Of a stretch of DNA of 64,000 nucleotides, positions 35,005-43,955 are shown in pieces. Within the stretch, counting starts at the first letter, position 1, and every line of letters starts with the position of its first letter. The position numbers and the translations under genes are program-made. The notes under the pieces are model-generated. The model did not search any database. It was not told the origin of the DNA and was given only the letters and a program-made list of their open reading frames with translations. Where the stretch lies: NCBI GenBank assembly GCA_029262415.1, contig JAJCZL010000033.1:1-64000 (forward strand). The letters run 5' to 3'. The stretch is from Deltaproteobacteria bacterium. Its GTDB lineage: Bacteria; Desulfobacterota; Binatia; UBA1149; JAJCZL01.

Positions 35005-36124
35005 GCGCAAGAGCAGGATCCGCGTACGATCTACGGATCGCTCCGACCCGTGGATCATCGGCTCGACGCTGCTGCTCGTGTTCGCGGGCTTGGTTTTCGT
35101 CCTCGACACGACCTACTTCATTTCCGAGCAGCAGTACGGATCGAATTATTGGATGCTGAGCAAGCACATCGCCTCGGTTTTGCTCGGCGCTGCGGCGATG
35201 CTGGTGCTCTCGCGGGTGCGTTCCGACAAAGTCGAAGCGCTGGCCACACCGCTTCTGATCGGGTCCTTGGCCTTCTTGGTCGCGCCGTTGGTTAGCGGAA
35301 TCGGCCACTGCAGCAACGGCGCGTGTCGCTGGGTCAATCTCGGCCCGGTCAACCTGCAGCCGGGTGAGTTCGCAAAACTCGCGTTCGTCGTTTACGCGGC
35401 AGCCACATTGACACGTGCCTCCGACAAGATCGGAGATTGGCGCTACGGTTCCGGGCCCATCTTGGGGGTTGCCGCGCTGTTCGGAACTCTTTTGCTGCTC
35501 GAACCCGATTTCGGGACTGCCGCCGTCATCTTCGTTGCAGCCGGCGCGATGTTGTTTCTCGGTGGAATTCCCCTCTGGCAGGTCGGAAGCTTAGGCACGC
35601 TGGGCGCAGTCGGCGCGGCGTTGCTGGTGTACTTGGAGCCCTACCGGATGCAACGCTTCGTTGGGTTCATGGACCCGTGGGCCGATGCGCGCGGCGCGGG
35701 CTACCAACTCGCGCAGTCATTCCGTGCGTTCGGCTCCGGGAAATTCGTTGGTGTAGGCATGGGCGGTTCGCGGCAAAAAGCAGGTTGGCTGCCTGAGGCA
35801 CATACCGATTTCATCTTCTCTGTCATTGGCGAAGAGACCGGGTTGCTCGGAGCGACGATCATTCTGGTCTGCTTTGCGGTGCTGGCCTATCGCGGCTTTC
35901 GCGTGGCCCACCGCCACCCCGATTCGTTCGGACAGATGTTGGCCGGCGGCGTCACCTTCGTGATCATCGTGCAGGCGCTTTTCAACGTCTGTGTTGCACT
36001 GGGCCTGCTGCCCACCAAGGGCATGGTACTGCCGTTTCTGAGCTATGGAGGGTCGGCGATGATGGTGACCCTGGCTATGGTCGGGTTACTGATGTCTCTG
36101 TCACGGGAGCTACGCGAGAGGTGA
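34982..36124 (+). CDS. ftsW: Septal peptidoglycan glycosyltransferase FtsW (SEDS family)
   Basis: A 380-aa SEDS polymerase with about ten membrane spans that polymerises lipid II at the septum with FtsI. Family segments include 'GPVNLQPGEFAKLAFV', 'LLEPDFGTAAVI', 'GSGKFVGVGMGGSRQK', 'LPEAHTDFIFSVIGEETG' and 'LPTKGMVLPFLSYGGSAM'. The frame is open further upstream inside murD, but GTG 34982 has GAGGAG at a good distance and gives a normal N-terminus. It overlaps murG by 4 nt. Confidence 0.96.
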   Translation: MAKARQAERKSRIRVRSTDRSDPWIIGSTLLLVFAGLVFVLDTTYFISEQQYGSNYWMLSKHIASVLLGAAAMLVLSRVRSDKVEALATPLLIGSLAFLVAPLVSGIGHCSNGACRWVNLGPVNLQPGEFAKLAFVVYAAATLTRASDKIGDWRYGSGPILGVAALFGTLLLLEPDFGTAAVIFVAAGAMLFLGGIPLWQVGSLGTLGAVGAALLVYLEPYRMQRFVGFMDPWADARGAGYQLAQSFRAFGSGKFVGVGMGGSRQKAGWLPEAHTDFIFSVIGEETGLLGATIILVCFAVLAYRGFRVAHRHPDSFGQMLAGGVTFVIIVQALFNVCVALGLLPTKGMVLPFLSYGGSAMMVTLAMVGLLMSLSRELRER

Positions 36125-37203
36125 ATGTTGTGATCGCCGGGGGCGGAACCGGCGGACACCTGTTCCCCGGGTTGGCCGTGGCTGAACGCTTGCGTGAAAC
36201 CGGGCGCGCCGACCATACGGTTTTTTTCGGTGCGCTGAGCGGAATCGAAGCGCGCGTGGTCGAACCCGCGGGGTTTACCCTCATCGCCCAAGACCTCGAA
36301 GGGATACGTGGGCGTGGCGCGGCCGCGGCGGTACGCGCCGCGCTTAAGTTCGCCAAAGCGATCACTGCCGCGCGTATCGAACTCAAGCGGCGCAAGACCG
36401 ACGTCGTCGTCGGTCTTGGCGGCTACGCATCCGCGCCCGGCGTCGCCGCTGCGGCGCTTTCTAGGATTCCCGTGGTCTTGCTCGAACAGAACCGAAAACC
36501 GGGGATGGCCAACCGAGTGCTTGCGCGTGTGAGCGCTGCAGTGTGTACGAGTTTTCCCGGCTGTGAACCCGAGTTCCCCGCCGGGTTGGTCCGGCACACC
36601 GGCAATCCTTTGCGTGCCGGGATCGACGCGCCTTTGTCTTACCAGGGGCGCGACGCGATCTTGGTCTTTGGCGGCAGCGCCGGCGCGCATAGCCTCAACA
36701 GCGCGGTGATCAGGGCCCTTGCAGGTCTAGCGCTGACTTTTGACCTGCCGCCTATCGTCCACCAAACCGGCGTCGCCGACGAACAGGCGGTTCGTGCGGC
36801 CTACGAACAGGCGGGAATTGCTGCGCAGGTGACGCCGTTTATCGACGACATGGCCGCGGCCTACGCGCGCGCGCGTCTGGCGATCTGCCGCGCCGGTGCC
36901 ACTTCGGTCGCCGAACTGGCGGCAACCGGGACACCGGCGGTGTTGGTGCCGTTCCCGGCGGCCGCGGGCAACCACCAAACCGAGAACGCGCGGGCGGTAG
37001 AAGCCGGCGGCGCGGCGCTTTGCGTGACGGACGACGACCAGACCGCCGCGAGCCTCGAAAGAGTCGTCGGCGAGTTGCTCCACAGTTCTGAGCGGTTAGA
37101 CTCCATGGCTGGATCTGCACGCGGGATGGGGCTTTCCGGCGCAGCTGATCGTGTCCTCGCGGTCCTCGAGGAGGTTGCACGTGCAGCACCAAGACCACAA
37201 TAG
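36121..37203 (+). CDS. murG: UDP-GlcNAc:lipid I GlcNAc transferase MurG
   Basis: A 360-aa GT-B glycosyltransferase, peripheral on the inner face of the membrane, that converts lipid I to lipid II. The glycine loops 'GGGTGGHLFPGLAVAERL' and 'GGSAGAHSLN' and the donor-site end 'CRAGATSVAELAATGTPAVL' with 'ENARAVEAGGA' are clear. GTG 36121 overlaps the ftsW stop. The 3' end overlaps murC by 23 nt if murC starts at its GTG. Confidence 0.96.
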   Translation: MNVVIAGGGTGGHLFPGLAVAERLRETGRADHTVFFGALSGIEARVVEPAGFTLIAQDLEGIRGRGAAAAVRAALKFAKAITAARIELKRRKTDVVVGLGGYASAPGVAAAALSRIPVVLLEQNRKPGMANRVLARVSAAVCTSFPGCEPEFPAGLVRHTGNPLRAGIDAPLSYQGRDAILVFGGSAGAHSLNSAVIRALAGLALTFDLPPIVHQTGVADEQAVRAAYEQAGIAAQVTPFIDDMAAAYARARLAICRAGATSVAELAATGTPAVLVPFPAAAGNHQTENARAVEAGGAALCVTDDDQTAASLERVVGELLHSSERLDSMAGSARGMGLSGAADRVLAVLEEVARAAPRPQ

Positions 37204-38653
37204 CCCGATGGCGTCATTATCTGAAAAGCGCCCCGCGTGGGCGGCAATCGATCTTCCTGCGGCGGCTGCAGTTGCGCCGGGTCACCTTGGACACGTCCAC
37301 TTGATCGGCATCGGCGGGATCGGCATGAGCGGCATTGCCGAGGTGCTTGGTACGCTCGGCTACCGGATTACCGGATCCGATCTCGCCGAGAGCGAGGCCA
37401 CGCGTAGGCTGGCGAAGCAGAACGCGAAGATTTTCTTCAGCCACGAAGAGGGCAACGTCGATCCGTCAACCGATGTAGTTGTCGTTTCTTCGGCTGTCGA
37501 CGACGCAAACCCCGAAGTACGCGAAGCACGCAAGCTACGTATTCCGGTGATTCCCCGTGCCGAAATGCTCGCCGAACTCATGCGCGTCAAGTGCGGACTT
37601 GCGGTTGCCGGGGCGCACGGAAAGACCACTACCACGTCGATGGTCGGCGCGGTGCTCGGCGCGGGCGGTTTGGATCCAACCGTCGTAATCGGCGGCCGTT
37701 TGAAATCGTTGGGCGGTACCAGCGCGCGGCTCGGCCGCTCACGTTACATGGTTGTTGAGGCCGACGAGAGTGACGGTACGTTCTTGTTACTCAAGCCCGC
37801 GGTCGCGGTTGTGACCAACATCGATCGCGAGCACCTGAACTACTACCGCACGATGGAACGGCTCATCGACTCTTACGTCGCTTTTATCAACGGCATCCCG
37901 TTCTACGGCCGCGCGGTGTTGTGTGTCGATTGCCCGGAAGTTGCCGGGCTTACTCCGCGCATCAAGAAACGCTACACCACGTACGGTACCGGCGCAGACG
38001 CCGATTTCCGCGCTGTCGAGATCTCCTACGATGGTCTTTCGAGCAGCTATGAAGTTGTCAACCGAGGGGTTGCGCTCGGACGCATCACGATTGCACTGCC
38101 GGGCCGCCATATGGTTCTCAACTCACTCGCTGCTGTTGCCGCTGGGCTCGAGTTTGGAATGAGTTTTGCGGATTGTGCTATCGCCCTTGCCGGGTTCGAC
38201 GGCATCATGCGGCGCTTCGAGGTCAAGGGCGAGAAGGGCGGCGTTCTCGTAGTCGATGACTACGGACATCACCCGACCGAAATTCTCGCGACGCTGGTGG
38301 CTGCGCGCAAAGGCTTTCCGCAGCGTCGTATCGTCGCGGTTTTTCAACCCCACCGCCCCTCGCGGGTGGCAGACCTGTACAACGAGTTCGCCGCAGCCTT
38401 CGGCGATGCCGACGAGGTGTTGGTAACCGACATTTACAAAGCCGGGGAGTCCGACATCGAAGGAATCACCGCCGAAGGCCTGGTCGAAGCGATGAACCGC
38501 TTGCACAAAGGAGGGGTCAGCCACGTCGGTTCGGGGGCCGGACTGGCCGACCGGGTCACGGCACGGCTCGGGCCGGGCGATATGGTCTTGACCCTTGGCG
38601 CCGGTGATATAACGCGGATCGGCCAGGAAATCCTTGCGCGCCTCGGTGACTAA
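37181..38653 (+). CDS. murC: UDP-MurNAc:L-alanine ligase MurC
   Basis: A 490-aa Mur ligase adding the first stem residue, L-alanine. The N-terminal 'HLIGIGGIGMSGIAEVLG', ATP loop 'GAHGKTTTTSMVGAVL', 'EADESDGTFLLLKPAV', 'NIDREHLNYY', and 'DDYGHHPTEILATL' are diagnostic. GTG 37181 is chosen since GAGGAGG lies 6 nt before it; ATG 37208 is a shorter alternative without a ribosome site. It overlaps murB by about 20 nt. Confidence 0.96.
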   Translation: MQHQDHNSPMASLSEKRPAWAAIDLPAAAAVAPGHLGHVHLIGIGGIGMSGIAEVLGTLGYRITGSDLAESEATRRLAKQNAKIFFSHEEGNVDPSTDVVVVSSAVDDANPEVREARKLRIPVIPRAEMLAELMRVKCGLAVAGAHGKTTTTSMVGAVLGAGGLDPTVVIGGRLKSLGGTSARLGRSRYMVVEADESDGTFLLLKPAVAVVTNIDREHLNYYRTMERLIDSYVAFINGIPFYGRAVLCVDCPEVAGLTPRIKKRYTTYGTGADADFRAVEISYDGLSSSYEVVNRGVALGRITIALPGRHMVLNSLAAVAAGLEFGMSFADCAIALAGFDGIMRRFEVKGEKGGVLVVDDYGHHPTEILATLVAARKGFPQRRIVAVFQPHRPSRVADLYNEFAAAFGDADEVLVTDIYKAGESDIEGITAEGLVEAMNRLHKGGVSHVGSGAGLADRVTARLGPGDMVLTLGAGDITRIGQEILARLGD

Positions 38654-39599
38654 GAGGTACGAGGTCTTCTTCTCCACGCTCGGCGAGTCTTCGCAGAGCG
38701 GAATTCGCCACGCCGAGCCGATGGAGAAACACACTTCTTTTCGCATCGGCGGTCCCGCCGATCTGTTTTTTCAGCCTCCCGACATTGCGTCGCTTTCCGA
38801 AACCCTCGCGGTCGCGCATGCGCACGGCATCCCGGTGACATTGATTGGGGGTGGAACCAATGTTCTGGTTTCCGACGCCGGTATCCGCGGCTTGGTGGTA
38901 CGGCTCGGCCGCGCGTTCGATACTCGCGCGTGGATTGAAGACGCGGGCGAGAGTACATGTGACGCCCACGTCGGCGCAGCCACACCACTGGCCCGGTTCG
39001 TCCGTGAAGCCGTGGCCAAGGGGCTTGCCGGACTGGAGTTTGCGGCGGGGATCCCCGGCAGCGTCGGTGGCGGTGCTTTGATGAATGCCGGCGCGTTCGG
39101 GGGCGAGATTGGTAGCGCGATTACAGCGATCGACGCGGTTGCCGAAGACGGCGAGATCCTGCGACTCAGCGGTGACGACCTGAGATTTTCCTACCGTCAC
39201 CTAGCACTCGACCGGCGGATCGTGGTAACCTCTGTCAGCTTCAGGCTCACGCGTTCGTCGGTGGGACGGCTGCGGCCGTTTGTGGAGTCGGTGCAGGAGA
39301 AGCGTAAGCGACATCAGCCGCTCGGTTTCCCAAACGCCGGTTCCATATTTAAGAATCCTACCGATAACTACGCCGGGAAGCTGATCGAGCGCAGCGGTCT
39401 TAAGGGAACGCAGGTGGGTCGCGCGCAGATCTCGCCTGAGCACGCCAACTTCATTGTGAACTTGGGTGGTGCGAAGGCGGTCGACGTGCGCGCGCTGATG
39501 GGTCGGATGCAAGAGGAAGTGTGGTGGAAGAGCGGTATCTGGTTAGAACCGGAAGTGCGGCTCGTCGGAGAGTGGGATGTGGCTGAGGCCTCTTCTTAG
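38634..39599 (+). CDS. murB: UDP-N-acetylenolpyruvoylglucosamine reductase MurB
   Basis: A 321-aa flavoenzyme that reduces enolpyruvyl-UDP-GlcNAc to UDP-MurNAc with NADPH. FAD-binding segments 'HTSFRIGGPADLFF', 'GGGTNVLV', 'GLEFAAGIPGSVGGG', the proton donor serine in 'NAGSIFKNP', and the C-terminal glutamate in 'LEPEVRLVGEW' are visible. TTG 38634 is favoured by AGGA 5 nt upstream; GTG 38646 is possible. It lies between murC and ftsQ and overlaps ftsQ by 23 nt. Confidence 0.95.
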   Translation: MRASVTKRYEVFFSTLGESSQSGIRHAEPMEKHTSFRIGGPADLFFQPPDIASLSETLAVAHAHGIPVTLIGGGTNVLVSDAGIRGLVVRLGRAFDTRAWIEDAGESTCDAHVGAATPLARFVREAVAKGLAGLEFAAGIPGSVGGGALMNAGAFGGEIGSAITAIDAVAEDGEILRLSGDDLRFSYRHLALDRRIVVTSVSFRLTRSSVGRLRPFVESVQEKRKRHQPLGFPNAGSIFKNPTDNYAGKLIERSGLKGTQVGRAQISPEHANFIVNLGGAKAVDVRALMGRMQEEVWWKSGIWLEPEVRLVGEWDVAEASS

Positions 39600-40464
39600 A
39601 AAAGCTAAGAGCGATATGTTGGTTGCGGGTCGGCTTTTGGCCGTCGCGTTCACTGCATGCGGTGTTTTCACCGCAGCTGCGTATCTGTTCGTCGGCTACC
39701 TGGTGCCCTCGGTCAGTGATCATCGCTATTTCGAACTACGCAGTGTCAAGATTGCCAGCGACGCTGAGTTGACCGACCCCGAAAGGCTTGCCACCGCGGC
39801 AGGCCTTTTCGAGGGTACCAGCCTGTGGCGCATCGACACTGAACAAGCCCGCCGTGAACTCGAAAAGCCTGGTTGGGTGCGCCGTGCCGACGTTATCCGG
39901 CGCTTTCCGGACCGCGTAACCCTGCGAATCTTCAAGCGTGTCGCTGTCGCCGCAACGATCGTCGAGGGCTCTGTATACCTGGTAGACGAAGAAGGCGTGG
40001 TGTTTCGTGAGGAAGGTCCGAGCGAGCGTCCCGATTTACCCTACCTGGTGGGTTGGCAGGACGCCGCGACCCACGGCGAACGGGTAGCCCGTCTACGCAG
40101 GCTCGTTGACGTGTTGGCCGAAGCCGGTGGTCATGGACTGGAGATCTCCGAGCTTGAAGTCGATGCCGAGGGTGGGGTGCTGTTTTACCCGGAGGCGCCG
40201 CGCATCGTAGTGCGCGTCGGTGCGCAGTCGGACTTGGTGGAGAGCTTCGATCGACTCGAGGTCGTGCTTACGAGTGTCGCTCGTGGGGTAGACAACGTTG
40301 CGGAGATCGACCTGACCTACCCCGATCGTGCGGTCGTTCGTACGCGGGCCGGCCGCATGGACAGGGTCATCTCGGCGCGCGCCGAGGTCACACTCGGTCG
40401 CGTACCGCGCGCCGTGGCCGCAGGAGGTCGCCCCGCTGGGCGACTGGAGTCCGACCGTGGCTAA
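39577..40464 (+). CDS. ftsQ: Cell division protein FtsQ
   Basis: A 295-aa bitopic division protein: short cytoplasmic segment, membrane span near residues 13-40, then a POTRA domain ('FELRSVKIASDAEL', 'LWRIDTEQARRELEKPGWV', 'VRRADVIRRFPDRVTLRI') and the beta domain. It links FtsBL and the FtsWI synthase to the early divisome. ATG 39577 follows GGAG. It overlaps ftsA by 8 nt. Confidence 0.93.
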   Translation: MWLRPLLRKAKSDMLVAGRLLAVAFTACGVFTAAAYLFVGYLVPSVSDHRYFELRSVKIASDAELTDPERLATAAGLFEGTSLWRIDTEQARRELEKPGWVRRADVIRRFPDRVTLRIFKRVAVAATIVEGSVYLVDEEGVVFREEGPSERPDLPYLVGWQDAATHGERVARLRRLVDVLAEAGGHGLEISELEVDAEGGVLFYPEAPRIVVRVGAQSDLVESFDRLEVVLTSVARGVDNVAEIDLTYPDRAVVRTRAGRMDRVISARAEVTLGRVPRAVAAGGRPAGRLESDRG

Positions 40465-41677
40465 GAAGCGTCCCATCCTTGCCGGTCTCGACATCGGTAC
40501 CCAAAAGGTTGCGATCGTGATCGCAGAGCAGACCGATGCCGGCCTGGAGATCCTTGGTGTCGGCAGTGCGTTGTCGCGCGGTATGAAGGCCGGGCGCGTC
40601 GCCGATGTTGACAAGACTGCGCAAGCCATCAGCGTTGCACTGAGTGAAGCTGAACTCATGGCCGGGTGCGAGATCCACGAGGTTACCATCAGCGCTTCTG
40701 GTGACCACATCCGCGGCACCAACAGTCACGGCGTGGTGGCCGTTGACAACGGCGAGGTTTCCGCCCGCGCCGCGCGTCGCGTAATCGAGGCGGCGCAAGC
40801 GGTGCCGTTGCCCGCCGAGCAGACCATCTTGCACCTCATCTGCCGCGACTATGTCGTCGACGACCAGGTCGGCATACAGTTCCCGGTCGGGCTCAGTGGA
40901 GTGCGCCTCGAGGCCAACGTTCATATCGTTTCGGGCTGTGAATCGGCGCTGTCAAATCTTAAAAAGTGCTGCAATAAGGCAGGGTTATCGGTTGGTGAGG
41001 TTCTCGCGAGTTCGCTTGTCGCGGGCGAAGCGGTGCTTGAGCCCGACGAACGGCAACTCGGGGTGGCGGTCATCGACTTCGGTGCAGGAACCGTAGACCT
41101 GGCCCTCTACCACAACGGCGTCGTGGTGTTCTCATGCGTTATCCCGGTTGCGGGTAACCACGTGACGATGGATCTCTCGCGTGTTCTCGAGACGTCGATG
41201 AGCGAGGCCGAAAGCCTTAAGAAGCATCATGGCTGTGCGTGCATCGACCTGGTTCACCGCCAGGCGATTGTCGAAGTCGAAGGCGTCGGAGGCCGCGCGC
41301 CGCGCTTGATCGGAGGCAAGCTTGTTGCCGACATCATCGAGCCGCGCATGGAAGAAATCTTTGAGATGGTAGGCGAACAGATCGAGCGTTCCGGCTACGC
41401 CGACAGGCTCACCAGCGGTGCGGTTTTGTGCGGCGGTTCAGCAATGATGCCGGGTATGGTCGAGATCGCTCATCGCACGCTCGGCTTGCCGGTGCGTTTG
41501 GGTGAGCCGCTCGCGGTGAGCGGGTTGTCCGAAGAAGTTGACGATCCGTCCTGGGCGACTGCGGTCGGTCTTGTGACCGGTCTTGCCGGCGGTGAATTAC
41601 CGACCGCGTGGGGCAGCGAATTCGGCTCACGGGTGGTGCCGAAGTGGCTCAAACGCCGCTTGCGCGAGTTCTTTTAG
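40457..41677 (+). CDS. ftsA: Cell division protein FtsA
   Basis: A 406-aa actin-like ATPase that tethers FtsZ to the membrane. The phosphate loops 'AGLDIGTQKVAIVIAE' and 'VIDFGAGTVDLALYHNG', the 1C domain after residue about 85, and the adenosine loop 'GAVLCGGSAMMPGM' are present. The C-terminus ends 'VPKWLKRRLREFF', a short amphipathic membrane-targeting helix as expected. GTG 40457 follows GGAG at 7 nt. A 112-nt gap separates it from ftsZ. Confidence 0.96.
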   Translation: MAKKRPILAGLDIGTQKVAIVIAEQTDAGLEILGVGSALSRGMKAGRVADVDKTAQAISVALSEAELMAGCEIHEVTISASGDHIRGTNSHGVVAVDNGEVSARAARRVIEAAQAVPLPAEQTILHLICRDYVVDDQVGIQFPVGLSGVRLEANVHIVSGCESALSNLKKCCNKAGLSVGEVLASSLVAGEAVLEPDERQLGVAVIDFGAGTVDLALYHNGVVVFSCVIPVAGNHVTMDLSRVLETSMSEAESLKKHHGCACIDLVHRQAIVEVEGVGGRAPRLIGGKLVADIIEPRMEEIFEMVGEQIERSGYADRLTSGAVLCGGSAMMPGMVEIAHRTLGLPVRLGEPLAVSGLSEEVDDPSWATAVGLVTGLAGGELPTAWGSEFGSRVVPKWLKRRLREFF

Positions 41678-41789
41678 AAAAACGTCCCTGGCTCCTTTTC
41701 GTGCCCGCGCTGGAAGTCGCAAAGCGTTACGACTGGGTGTACATTGTTGGCTCTCGCGTCGAGGCTTTTGGCCCGAGGAGGTGTGGTAG

Positions 41790-43094
41790 ATGATTGAGTT
41801 GGTAGGGGCGAATCAAAGCCGCGCACGTATTTGTGTTGTCGGAGTAGGCGGCGGCGGCGGAAATGCCGTAAATACAATGATTCGCGCTGGGCTTTCCGGC
41901 GTGGATTTCGTAATCGCAAACACGGACATCCAAGCCCTCGGCACCAACGAAGCATCGGTCAAGGTTCAGATCGGATCTGAACTGACCAAAGGGCTCGGCG
42001 CCGGGGGAAATCCCGACATCGGCCGCAAGTCAGCGCTCGAGCAAGAAGAAATCCTCCGCGAAGAACTCATCGGCTGCGACATGGTGTTCGTCACCTGCGG
42101 CATGGGCGGCGGCACCGGTACCGGCGCCGCGCCGGTCATCGCGCGCATCGCCAAAGACCTGGGTGCCCTCACGGTCGGCGTTGTCACCAAACCTTTCCAT
42201 TTTGAAGGTCGCAAACGGCTACGCCAGGCCGACGACGGCGTGCGCGAACTACGCGCCGCAGTCGATACGCTGATCGCGATTCCAAACCAGCGCTTGATAG
42301 AGGTCGCCGGTCGCAACACCACGACGATCGAAGCTTTTGCCCAAGCCGACGACGTCTTGTTGCAAGCGGTACGCGGTATCTCGCAGATCATCACCGAGCC
42401 GGGCCTCATCAATGTCGATTTCGCCGACGTGCGTACGATCATGGGTGAGATGGGCATGGCAATGATGGGCGCAGGTAGCGGCAACGGTGAGACGCGTGCG
42501 GTCGATGCCGCGACCGCCGCGATTTCGAGCCCGCTGCTCGAAGACGTTTCGATTGGAGGCGCCCGCGGGGTGCTCGTCAACATCACGGCCAGCTCCGACT
42601 TCGGCATCCAAGAGATGAACGACGCCGTCGATATGGTGCAGCAGCAGGCGCACGAAGACGCCAATATCATTGTCGGTCTGGTTCACGACTCCGAGCTCGA
42701 CGACGAAGTACGCATCACGGTTATTGCCACAGGTTTCGGTGACGCAATCCGCGATGCCCGTCCGCCGGTTGAAGCGCAGGTTGAGGCCGACTCAGCGACG
42801 CAGAGAGCAGCAACGCAGGCCGAAGGGCAGCGACGCATCGTCGATCCCGAGCGTAGCACCACGATTGCGCGAGCAACCGCGATGGAGGCCCAACGCCGTC
42901 GTCGACCGCTGCTCGACGATTCGCTTGAAGAGCCGGATTCCACGCCGCGCCGCAGAACTCTTGCGGTGGCGGAAGCCCCCGATCACGATGAATTCGCGTT
43001 CGAAGGTATCGATGCCGAAGGTGACCGGGCGGTCGATATCCCCGCCTATCTCCGCAAGCGCTGGCGCGATCGTCGCGGCCGCACGATCCGCTAG
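41790..43094 (+). CDS. ftsZ: Cell division protein FtsZ
   Basis: A 434-aa tubulin-like GTPase forming the division ring. The GTP signature is at 104-112 ('GMGGGTGTG'), preceded by the N-terminal '[15 protein letters not shown]' loop and followed by the T7-loop region '[11 protein letters not shown]'. A linker of about 100 residues rich in Arg/Glu leads to the conserved C-terminal peptide 'DIPAYLRK', which binds FtsA, with a basic end. A strong AGGAGG site precedes the ATG, and the 112-nt upstream gap could hold a separate promoter. Confidence 0.98.
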   Translation: MIELVGANQSRARICVVGVGGGGGNAVNTMIRAGLSGVDFVIANTDIQALGTNEASVKVQIGSELTKGLGAGGNPDIGRKSALEQEEILREELIGCDMVFVTCGMGGGTGTGAAPVIARIAKDLGALTVGVVTKPFHFEGRKRLRQADDGVRELRAAVDTLIAIPNQRLIEVAGRNTTTIEAFAQADDVLLQAVRGISQIITEPGLINVDFADVRTIMGEMGMAMMGAGSGNGETRAVDAATAAISSPLLEDVSIGGARGVLVNITASSDFGIQEMNDAVDMVQQQAHEDANIIVGLVHDSELDDEVRITVIATGFGDAIRDARPPVEAQVEADSATQRAATQAEGQRRIVDPERSTTIARATAMEAQRRRRPLLDDSLEEPDSTPRRRTLAVAEAPDHDEFAFEGIDAEGDRAVDIPAYLRKRWRDRRGRTIR

Positions 43095-43100
43095 ATTCAC

Positions 43101-43847
43101 TTAGGGCGTGGGCTTGCGAAAAGCGCCCACGACTGAAGTTCCACAAAGCGGGTTGCCGCGGAACGCCGCTTCGATTTTACCCGCTGCGAACAGCAATCCG
43201 TTCAATGCTTTGCCGGTCGGCACGAGGTCGCTGCCGATCCGGTGTCCGCGTCCGGCGAGTCGGCGTATCACCAAGGCTGGTACGAATAGATGGCCGAAGA
43301 CGTAGGAGAGCCGCAGGGTCTCCAGGCCGGCTGCTTCGCCGGCACGGCCAAGCGTGCGTTTCGTGTAACGCCGCCGGTGTTCCAAGAACACGTCTTGTCC
43401 TGACCACAGCAGTTGGAACGCCGGGACCGTTACGAACACCAAGCCGCCGGGTCTGATCTTTTCGAGCGAGTTCTTTAGTAACTCAGTGTCGTCGTCAACG
43501 TGCTCGATGACGTCCATGGCGAGCAGCACGTCCGCGCTTTCGGCCTCGACGCGTGCAAGTGAGTTTTCGAACCGGTCGGAGGGCGTTGCCCACCGCGTGG
43601 TAAAGCCGTCTGGTAGCGCGACATCGACGCCCGTCAGCTTGCCGACCCTTGATCGTGACGGGCTGCGAGCGCGCAAGTACTGAAGGTTTACGCCGGTGCC
43701 GCAGCCTATCTCCAAGATATCTGCACGCACGCCGTGGGTAGGAACGTAGCCTTGTAGCGCCGCCTCCAAGTGAAGAAAGCGAGTCTTGATCCACCAGTGC
43801 TCGAGTTCCTCACCTGCGGAGAACTGTGAGGCTTCTTTTAGGTCCAA
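43101..43847 (-). CDS. Class I SAM-dependent methyltransferase
   Basis: A 248-aa Rossmann methyltransferase of the broad Methyltransf_11/23 type. SAM motif I is 'ILEIGCGTGVNLQYL', motif II-like 'LTGVDVALP', then 'DVLLAMDVIEHVDDDTELLK' and 'GGLVFVTVPAFQLLWSGQD'. The 'FLEHRRRYTKRTL' segment is typical of small-molecule or cell-surface glycan methyltransferases. A C-terminal hydrophobic stretch is present. The substrate cannot be assigned. It converges on ftsZ with only 6 nt between stops. Confidence 0.88.
   Translation of the reverse strand: MDLKEASQFSAGEELEHWWIKTRFLHLEAALQGYVPTHGVRADILEIGCGTGVNLQYLRARSPSRSRVGKLTGVDVALPDGFTTRWATPSDRFENSLARVEAESADVLLAMDVIEHVDDDTELLKNSLEKIRPGGLVFVTVPAFQLLWSGQDVFLEHRRRYTKRTLGRAGEAAGLETLRLSYVFGHLFVPALVIRRLAGRGHRIGSDLVPTGKALNGLLFAAGKIEAAFRGNPLCGTSVVGAFRKPTP
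43107..43131. terminator. Hairpin between convergent ftsZ and methyltransferase
   Basis: CGTGGGC (43107-43113) and GCCCACG (43125-43131) can form a 7-bp stem just past the ftsZ stop, inside the last codons of the convergent methyltransferase. No clear T-run follows on either strand, so it is at best a weak bidirectional terminator. Confidence 0.3.
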
Positions 43848-43955
43848 TGGTGCTCCGGTCCGCCTACGCCAGGTCTACCACGTAAGCAGCATCGGTACAT
43901 TGTTTGCGGTCCGGTTTGTCTCCCCGTACCCCTCACCCCATACTGGCCGCCGAGT

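Noticed and set aside
41966-42670. A 234-aa minus-strand open frame inside ftsZ
   Set aside because: Composition is Ser/Pro/Arg-rich as expected from the antisense of a GC-rich gene; ftsZ is canonical.
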